Below are positions 5,698 to 6,395 of a stretch of DNA of 6,395 bases, piece after piece (the stretch's first letter is position 1; the number at the start of each line of letters is the position of its first letter). The DNA lies in contig JANWJY010000172.1 of assembly GCA_025451715.1 (NCBI GenBank), positions 1-6,395 of the forward strand. The letters are read 5' to 3'. The notes beneath the pieces are model-generated. The model was given only the letters and a program-made list of their open reading frames with translations. It searched no databases and was not told the origin of the DNA. Both the position numbers and the translations under genes were made by a program. The DNA comes from Fimbriimonadaceae bacterium (GTDB lineage: Bacteria; Armatimonadota; Fimbriimonadia; Fimbriimonadales; Fimbriimonadaceae).

Positions 5698-5703
5698 GCC
5701 CCC

Positions 5704-6195
5704 ATGCCCACCGTCACCTACAGGCCGCCCGACGTGCTGCACTGGTTCAGCACCGGCTCGCAGGAGGCCCTCCAGAGCGCCAAGCGCAAAGGGATCGCAC
5801 TGACCAAGGGCAACAACGAATCGAGCGTCAAGCAGAAGATCTTCCAGGCCGCCAGCGCGGCCGCGGACTTCGGGCGCGGAGCCGCCGCCGACATGGTCCA
5901 TCGGCAGGCCACAGAGACCGTCTACAAGCTCCACGACGAGCACATGGACGTCCGCACCCCGATGTCCCGCCAGACCATCAAGTACGACGCCGTCTCCTCC
6001 ATCCAGTCCCACAGCAAGGACAGGTTCACGCTCGAGTATGAGGGGGGTACCCTCACGATCCGTCCCATCGCCCACCTCTCGTCCGGCCGCATCCGCGTCC
6101 CGGTGGGGTGGATGAGGAACGAGATCGAGGTGCCGTTCACGATGCTATTGCAAGAGCTGTCCGCGCGCTGTGGCCTGGAGATCGAGCCCGCATGA
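5704..6195 (+). CDS. Uncharacterised 163-residue protein between mcsB and nadC
   Basis: I do not recognise a family. The protein has no signal peptide or membrane segment and is presumably cytoplasmic. Residues about 15-75 are helical and Ala/Lys/Gln-rich (SVKQKIFQAASAAADFGRGA). Residues about 90-157 look like a compact beta-rich unit: IKYDAVSSIQ, RFTLEYEGGTLTIRP, RIRVPVGW, then a closing helix FTMLLQELSARCG. That order of strands followed by one C-terminal helix is reminiscent of PH-like folds, a weak structural guess. It starts 6 nt after mcsB and its TGA overlaps the nadC start codon (ATGA), so the three are translated from one transcript. Codon use matches its neighbours. Confidence 0.85.
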   Translation: MPTVTYRPPDVLHWFSTGSQEALQSAKRKGIALTKGNNESSVKQKIFQAASAAADFGRGAAADMVHRQATETVYKLHDEHMDVRTPMSRQTIKYDAVSSIQSHSKDRFTLEYEGGTLTIRPIAHLSSGRIRVPVGWMRNEIEVPFTMLLQELSARCGLEIEPA

Positions 6196-6395
6196 ACCCG
6201 GGCTTCCGCCACCCCGCGCCCGAGGGGTGGTTCGAAATCGCGCTCGGCGCGATGGCCGAGGACATCGGCACGGGCGACCTCTCCAGCGCGGCCCTGGAGC
6301 CCGGCGTACCCGTGGGCTGGTACATCGCCGCCCAGGGCAAGGGCGTCCTGTGCGGGGTCGGCATCGCGGTCGGCCTCCTGCAACCCGAGGGCGAC
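6192..6395 (+). CDS. nadC: Nicotinate-nucleotide pyrophosphorylase (quinolinate phosphoribosyltransferase), N-terminal 68 residues, cut by right edge
   Basis: Starts at ATG 6192, overlapping the preceding stop by four bases. The visible part has the conserved N-terminal block ALGAMAEDIGTGDLSSAAL (residues 17-35), followed by an A-x-x-x-G-V-L-C-G-V turn (about 53-63), as in NadC. The enzyme condenses quinolinate with PRPP to nicotinate mononucleotide, releasing CO2 and pyrophosphate, in de novo NAD synthesis in the cytoplasm. The PRPP-binding barrel lies beyond the window. Confidence 0.92.
   Translation, partial: MNPGFRHPAPEGWFEIALGAMAEDIGTGDLSSAALEPGVPVGWYIAAQGKGVLCGVGIAVGLLQPEGD

Noticed and set aside
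4608..6041. Plus-strand open frame of 477 codons, Arg/Pro-rich
   Set aside because: Out-of-frame shadow of mcsB and the following gene, caused by GC-rich codons.
1..6395. CRISPR array, tRNA, rRNA or insertion sequence
   Set aside because: No spaced direct repeats, cloverleaf-like segment, rRNA-like stretch, transposase motif or terminal inverted repeats were recognised by eye.

Overview
This window (about 60% G+C by eye) comes from a bacterium with a Gram-negative-type envelope. Several proteins carry Sec-type signal peptides, and two look like outer-membrane beta-barrels ending in phenylalanine. A stand-alone McsB-type arginine kinase gene beside nadC, and -10 boxes only 9-12 nt from start codons, would fit a deep-branching lineage such as Armatimonadota/Fimbriimonadia. 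That placement is a guess, not a demonstration.

Layout. On the minus strand at the left, reading right to left: a small Cys-rich secreted protein (1938-1540), a barrel-like outer-membrane protein interrupted by one in-frame TGA (1490-870), and the N-terminal part of a SulP anion permease (786 to the window edge). Diverging from the Cys-rich gene, on the plus strand: a second barrel-like protein interrupted by two in-frame TGA codons (2004-2636), followed 3 nt later by a secreted fusion of a YHS/NosL-like metal-binding segment and a TlpA-type thioredoxin (2640-3290). A minus-strand PDZ/S41 peptidase (4568-3291) converges on it with zero intergenic bases. Diverging from the peptidase is a tight plus-strand operon: mcsB-like arginine kinase (4663-5697), a conserved-looking unknown protein (5704-6195) and the start of nadC (6192 to the edge).

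Main result. The two barrel genes are diverged paralogs in opposite orientation. In both, the TGA codons fall at the same place: 11-15 residues after the predicted signal-peptide cleavage site, in a redox-like motif that reads C-P-L-U in one and U-T-G-U in the other (U = TGA). The frame continues uninterrupted to a C-terminal Phe in both. Downstream of the second U position in each gene is a hairpin whose loop begins exactly 21 nt after the TGA and has G-U at loop positions 2-3; the second hairpin also allows a bulged U in its stem. These are features of bacterial SECIS elements. My reading is an undescribed pair of selenocysteine-containing outer-membrane proteins (CxxU/UxxU). They are encoded with a periplasmic YHS-thioredoxin that could reduce them and a Cys-rich secreted protein, which together suggest a cell-envelope redox or soft-metal-handling system. 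Conventional annotation would see only truncated ORFs starting at internal ATGs (1262 and 2169) and lose both signal peptides and the motif. The main alternative is two pseudogenes.
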